Source of the DNA: Mucilaginibacter sp.
GTDB taxonomy: Bacteria; Bacteroidota; Bacteroidia; Sphingobacteriales; Sphingobacteriaceae
Direction of reading: 5' to 3'
Assembly (NCBI GenBank): GCA_014376655.1
Contig: JACMRC010000159.1
Location: 1-16,207 of the forward strand
DNA: 16,207 nt
The position numbers and the translations under genes were made by a program. Below, in pieces: positions 13,960 through 16,207 of this stretch. The notes beneath the pieces are model-generated. The model ran no database searches. It had not been told where the DNA came from and saw nothing but the letters and a program-made list of their open reading frames with translations. Within the stretch, counting starts at the first letter, position 1. Each line of letters begins with the position of its first letter.

Positions 13960-14347
13960 ATTTTTTGTTGAGGCGTTCTTCTTCTTCCTGCGCCTCCAGC
14001 CGTTCTTTTTTCAGATCGATGCGGATCAATCCAAAAAGGCCCATATAAATATTAGCCACCCAAACTATGCTAAAACCTGCCAGCAGGTAGCCCCGCCAAT
14101 CGTCCATTAAAAATTGGTAGCTGGTAAGTATGAGGATGAAGATAGTTACGTAATGGCTAAAGCAGTATTCGCAGGTAAACAGGTAAAAAAACTTGCGGGC
14201 CAGAAGGGTTTTCTGCTGCTTGCTTTGCTTAACGCAATAGTCGTGCGGTTCTTTAAATATCTCCTCGTGCGTAACCGTCCAGGCAATGCAGGCAACGGGG
14301 ATAGCTAACAGAAAAAGCCAGGCAACTTGTGTAGATAACGGCATCAT
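13958..14347 (-). CDS. Small membrane protein, DUF1360-like
   Basis: A 129-residue protein with hydrophobic segments at about 8-25, 66-84 and 88-108. A cysteine motif, CEYCFSHYVT (59-68), resembles the C-x-x-C-[LF]-S-[HF]-[WY] of DUF1360 proteins. The C-terminal tail is strongly charged and helical (DLKKERLEAQEEEERLNKK). Both ATG 14347 and ATG 14344 are usable. It begins 33 bp after the crtI fragment on the same strand. The function is unknown, and nothing ties it to carotenoid synthesis beyond position. Confidence 0.65.
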   Translation of the reverse strand: MMPLSTQVAWLFLLAIPVACIAWTVTHEEIFKEPHDYCVKQSKQQKTLLARKFFYLFTCEYCFSHYVTIFILILTSYQFLMDDWRGYLLAGFSIVWVANIYMGLFGLIRIDLKKERLEAQEEEERLNKK

Positions 14348-14379
14348 AGCCTATACTACAATTTTGGGCTGATATGGTT

Positions 14380-15369
14380 TTATTTACCGAGACTTATCGA
14401 AGTTAGATACTTAACCGCCTCGCCCGCCCCTATCTGCCCCGATATAATAGCCGGCGGCACACCCGGCCCCGGGACAGTTAACTGCCCGGTATACAGTAAA
14501 TTCTTAACATGCTTATTGCGCATAGCCGGCTTAAAAAAGGCGGTTTGGTTAAGCGTGTTTGCCAGTCCGTAGGCATTGGCTTTAAATGAGTGGTAATCGG
14601 CCTTAAAATCATTCAAAGCATAACTTCTTTTAACAATGATGTTGTCGCGGATGCTTTGTCCGGTTATACTTTCAAATCGCGTTAGCAACAGCTCGAAATA
14701 TTTTTCACGGATAGTGTCGTTATCATCCAATCCCGGAGCGACCGGCATTAAAAAGAACAGGTTTTCGCAACCTTCGGGGGCTACGCTGCTATCTGTTTTT
14801 GAAGGGCAACAAACATAAAACAAAGGTTCGTCAGGCCATTGCGGCGAGTGGTAGATCTGTTGAGCATGTTGCTCAAAATCAGCGTCAAAAAACAGGTTAT
14901 GGTGGTGTATGCCATCCACCTTCTTATTTAAGCCGATGTAAAACAACAGGCTTGATGGCGATAGTTTGCGGCTGTCCCAATACTTTTTGGTGTAGTTACG
15001 ATGCGGTTCTTCTAACAGATGTTGATCCACATGCTGATAATCGGCACCGGCAATTACCATATCGGCTTTTATATCGCCTTTATTGGTTTTTATATTGGTG
15101 ACTTGTTTGTTTACCACTTCAATTTTAGTGACCTCGGTATCGGTCTTGATCTCTACGCCTAAGCTTTCGGCAAGGCTTACCATGGCTTTAACAATCTTGT
15201 TCATCCCGCCCATGGGGTACCAGGTACCTAATACCAGGTCGGCATAGTTCATGAGGCTGTACATGGCGGGGGTATTCTGCGGGGTAGCGCCTAAAAACAA
15301 AACCGGGAACTCCAACAAACAGCTGGATAAGTTTTTAAAACAAGCCGAGTATAAATATAAAGTAGGCAT
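14380..15369 (-). pseudogene. crtI: Phytoene desaturase CrtI, C-terminal about 312 residues only (5' truncated)
   Basis: CrtI introduces double bonds into phytoene in carotenoid synthesis. Homology runs from LLEFPVLFLGATP (codons from 15318) through SLMNYAD, GTWYPMGGM and VIAGADYQHV to the C-terminal signature GQLTVPGPGVPPAIISG. The roughly 200 N-terminal residues, including the GxGxxG FAD-binding fold, are absent. An open frame continues upstream from ATG 15369, or TTG 15423, as non-homologous sequence (PTLYLYSACFKNLSS) read antisense to another crtI piece, and a TAG blocks further extension. Without the FAD domain it cannot be a working desaturase. Codon content otherwise looks healthy with no internal stops, so the break may be recent. 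crtI normally runs in the same direction as crtB; here it points away. Confidence 0.85.
15313..15322. other. Rearrangement junction inside crtI
   Basis: Minus-strand crtI homology (LLEFPVLF) ends at about 15318, and plus-strand crtI homology (LDKFLKQAEYKYKVG) begins at about 15320-15323. Two parts of one gene that are normally some 70-80 codons apart on one strand are joined head to head. Nearby palindromic TTTTTAAAA (15332-15340) could have given microhomology. An assembly chimera is the alternative. Confidence 0.7.
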
Positions 15370-15382
15370 GGGCGAATATGTT
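15320..15382 (+). pseudogene. crtI: Internal fragment of phytoene desaturase CrtI
   Basis: The plus-strand frame reads QLDKFLKQAEYKYKVG followed by MGEYV. This strongly resembles the conserved L-D-x-F-L-x-x-A-x-Y-K-Y-x-V-G segment in the N-terminal half of Bacteroidota CrtI (around residues 115-140, from memory). Past GEYV the frame reads LWLLFRIFVMHPGKIC then stops at 15433, with at most a hint of the expected K-P-G continuation. This is a remnant of 21 codons with no start of its own. It shares the orientation of crtB, the usual crtI direction. Confidence 0.65.
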
Positions 15383-15407
15383 TTATGGCTTCTTTTTCGT
15401 ATTTTTG
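15377..15407 (+). promoter_or_regulatory. Possible Bacteroidota promoter after the crtI fragment
   Basis: TATTTTTG at 15400-15407 fits the TAnnTTTG -7 element, but the -33 position 19 bases earlier reads TATG rather than TTTG. If active it would transcribe rightward through the repeat array towards crtB. Confidence 0.3.
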
Positions 15408-15510
15408 TAATGCACCCGGGCAAAATCTGCTAATCGCAGCACAAGTTTTCAACTATAACTTCATTTTTCACATCAACATACTTATATACAGTTATTTAAG
15501 TAAAAAATAT

Positions 15511-15600
15511 CACAGTGATATAGTGTGATAGGCTGTGATTTAGTGTGATAAAAGTGTGCACAGCTGTGATATAGTGTGATTTAGCGTGATATAGTGTGAT
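15511..15600 (+). repeat. Helically phased 10-bp direct repeat array 2 (GTGTGAT core)
   Basis: Nine 10-bp blocks: CACAGTGATA, TAGTGTGATA, GGCTGTGATT, TAGTGTGATA, AAAGTGTGCA, CAGCTGTGAT, ATAGTGTGAT, TTAGCGTGAT, ATAGTGTGAT. The phase slips by one base in the middle. The array ends 60 bp before the -33 element of crtB, where upstream activator sites would lie. Core, period and orientation match the array at 10211-10280. The surrounding 15434-15510 shows nothing else. Confidence 0.8.
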
Positions 15601-15629
15601 AATATGCTGCGGGTTAGCGTTGATTTCTG

Positions 15630-15647
15630 ATAGCAACAACTTGCTAT
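15630..15647. promoter_or_regulatory. Operator-like palindrome ATAGCAA-N4-TTGCTAT
   Basis: A perfect 7-bp inverted repeat with a 4-base spacer, 13 bp upstream of the crtB -33 element. Position and symmetry fit a dimeric regulator of carotenoid genes; its identity cannot be read from the window. Confidence 0.4.
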
Positions 15648-15660
15648 AGTAAGCAAATTG

Positions 15661-15691
15661 TTTCGCGGGCGGGTTGAAATTTGTACTTTTG
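15661..15691 (+). promoter_or_regulatory. crtB promoter, Bacteroidota sigma-A type
   Basis: TTTC (15661-15664), 19 bases, then TACTTTTG (15684-15691), an exact TAnnTTTG -7 element with a near-consensus -33. Transcription would start at about 15698, giving a leader of about 15 bases before the ATG at 15713. Confidence 0.65.
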
Positions 15692-15712
15692 AAGCAAAGC
15701 GCAACAGTGAAA

Positions 15713-16207
15713 ATGGATCTGTATGATGAAGCCTGTTTTGAATGCAGTAAATTAATAACCACAAAATACAGCACTTCATTCAGCAAAGGTATTAAGGCAT
15801 TTAAAAAGCATTTCAGGTATCCTGTTTATGCTATTTATGGTTTTGTGCGCTACGCGGACGAGATTGTCGATACCTTTCACAATCACAACAAAACTCAGCT
15901 TATTACTGATTTTAAAGCGGATACGTTTAAAGCTATCAACCAAAAAATAAGCCTTAACCCTGTTTTACATTCCTTTCAACTGGTAGTAAATCAATATGAT
16001 ATCGACCATCAACTGATAGAAGAATTTCTGCGATCCATGGAAATGGACCTTGACCATAAAGCATATACCAGTACCGATTATGAAACGTATATCCATGGTT
16101 CGGCCGGGGTTATTGGCCTGATGTGTTTGCAGGTTTTTTGTGAAGGCGATAAAGAAATGTACCTGCGTTTAGAGCCTATGGCCCTGAGCCTTGGATCGGC
16201 TTTCCAA
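15713..16207 (+). CDS. crtB: Phytoene synthase CrtB, N-terminal 165 residues (3' end outside window)
   Basis: Condenses two geranylgeranyl diphosphates to phytoene, the first committed step of C40 carotenoid synthesis. The open frame MDLYDEACFECSKLITTKYS continues to the window end. Motifs are YSTSFS (19-24, the substrate-binding S-x-S-F-x-x-[GA] region), YPVYAIYGFVRYADEIVD with the first Asp-rich motif D49-EIV-D53, and GSAGVIGLM near residue 135. The second Asp-rich motif lies beyond the edge. ATG 15713 is chosen; an in-frame GTG two codons earlier (MKMDLYDE) is also plausible. It has its own promoter and a 10-bp repeat array upstream. It appears intact as far as seen, whereas its usual partner crtI is broken beside it. 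Confidence 0.92.
   Translation, partial: MDLYDEACFECSKLITTKYSTSFSKGIKAFKKHFRYPVYAIYGFVRYADEIVDTFHNHNKTQLITDFKADTFKAINQKISLNPVLHSFQLVVNQYDIDHQLIEEFLRSMEMDLDHKAYTSTDYETYIHGSAGVIGLMCLQVFCEGDKEMYLRLEPMALSLGSAFQ

Noticed and set aside
15369..15423. TTG 15423 or ATG 15369 as a genuine start of a functional short CrtI
   Set aside because: The residues before LLEFPV are the antisense of another crtI piece, and the FAD-binding domain is absent.
15511..15600. CRISPR array
   Set aside because: The unit is only 10 bp with no unique spacers, and no cas genes are nearby.
15511..15600. Set of CRP sites, because of the TGTGA cores
   Set aside because: CRP sites need inverted TGTGA-N6-TCACA pairs; here the cores are direct repeats.
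15496..15786. Minus-strand ORFs with recurring HYIT-like residues
   Set aside because: The repetition comes from translating the 10-bp array; they also overlap the start of crtB.

Overview
The window looks like a chromosomal piece of a Bacteroidota bacterium, most likely Sphingobacteriaceae (Mucilaginibacter- or Pedobacter-like). This rests on the protein families present (GH127/DUF1680, GH30, GH29, DUF6624, DUF4395, Bacteroidota-type CrtI and CrtB), on starts that mostly lack a clear Shine-Dalgarno, on a TTTC-N19-TACTTTTG promoter before crtB, and on intergenic palindromic repeats of a kind I associate with this group. The genus is an inference.

Layout. 1-4147 (minus): a plant-polysaccharide set of GH27 alpha-galactosidase (cut by the window edge), SGNH esterase and GH127-type beta-L-arabinofuranosidase, then a small DUF4395 membrane protein. 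4206-5780 (plus): a secreted GH30 enzyme. 5783-8797 (minus): a compact operon of a 54-residue secreted peptide, a polytopic membrane protein and a two-TM periplasmic protein. 8812-9937 (minus): a small unknown ORF, a fold-back repeat and a secreted DUF6624 protein. 9938-10527: a gene-free region full of repeats. 10528-13749 (minus): altronate dehydratase and GH29 alpha-L-fucosidase. 13958-14347 (minus): a DUF1360-like membrane protein. 14380-16207: a broken carotenoid locus, with a crtI C-terminal part on minus, a short crtI internal piece on plus, a phased repeat array, and the 5' part of crtB on plus.

How the genes fit together. The hydrolases remove galactose, arabinofuranose, fucose and probably acyl groups from pectin or arabinogalactan side chains. 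Altronate dehydratase would process the galacturonate backbone sugar. No SusC/SusD, regulator or transporter is in the window.

The most interesting system is 5783-8632. The membrane protein carries D-x3-H-x12-H in the context DISWH...RD..FSPPH, which closely resembles the copper-site motif of particulate methane/ammonia monooxygenase subunit C, plus a second PmoC-like motif, and its C-terminal half weakly resembles PmoA. Its partner has the PmoB layout: signal peptide, mature N-terminal His, beta domain, two TM helices, C-terminal beta domains. I read it as a divergent copper membrane monooxygenase-like complex of unknown substrate. The second main observation is the scrambled crtI, whose two pieces abut head to head at about 15319. 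The third is a pair of 10-bp-phased GTGTGAT arrays 5.2 kb apart.
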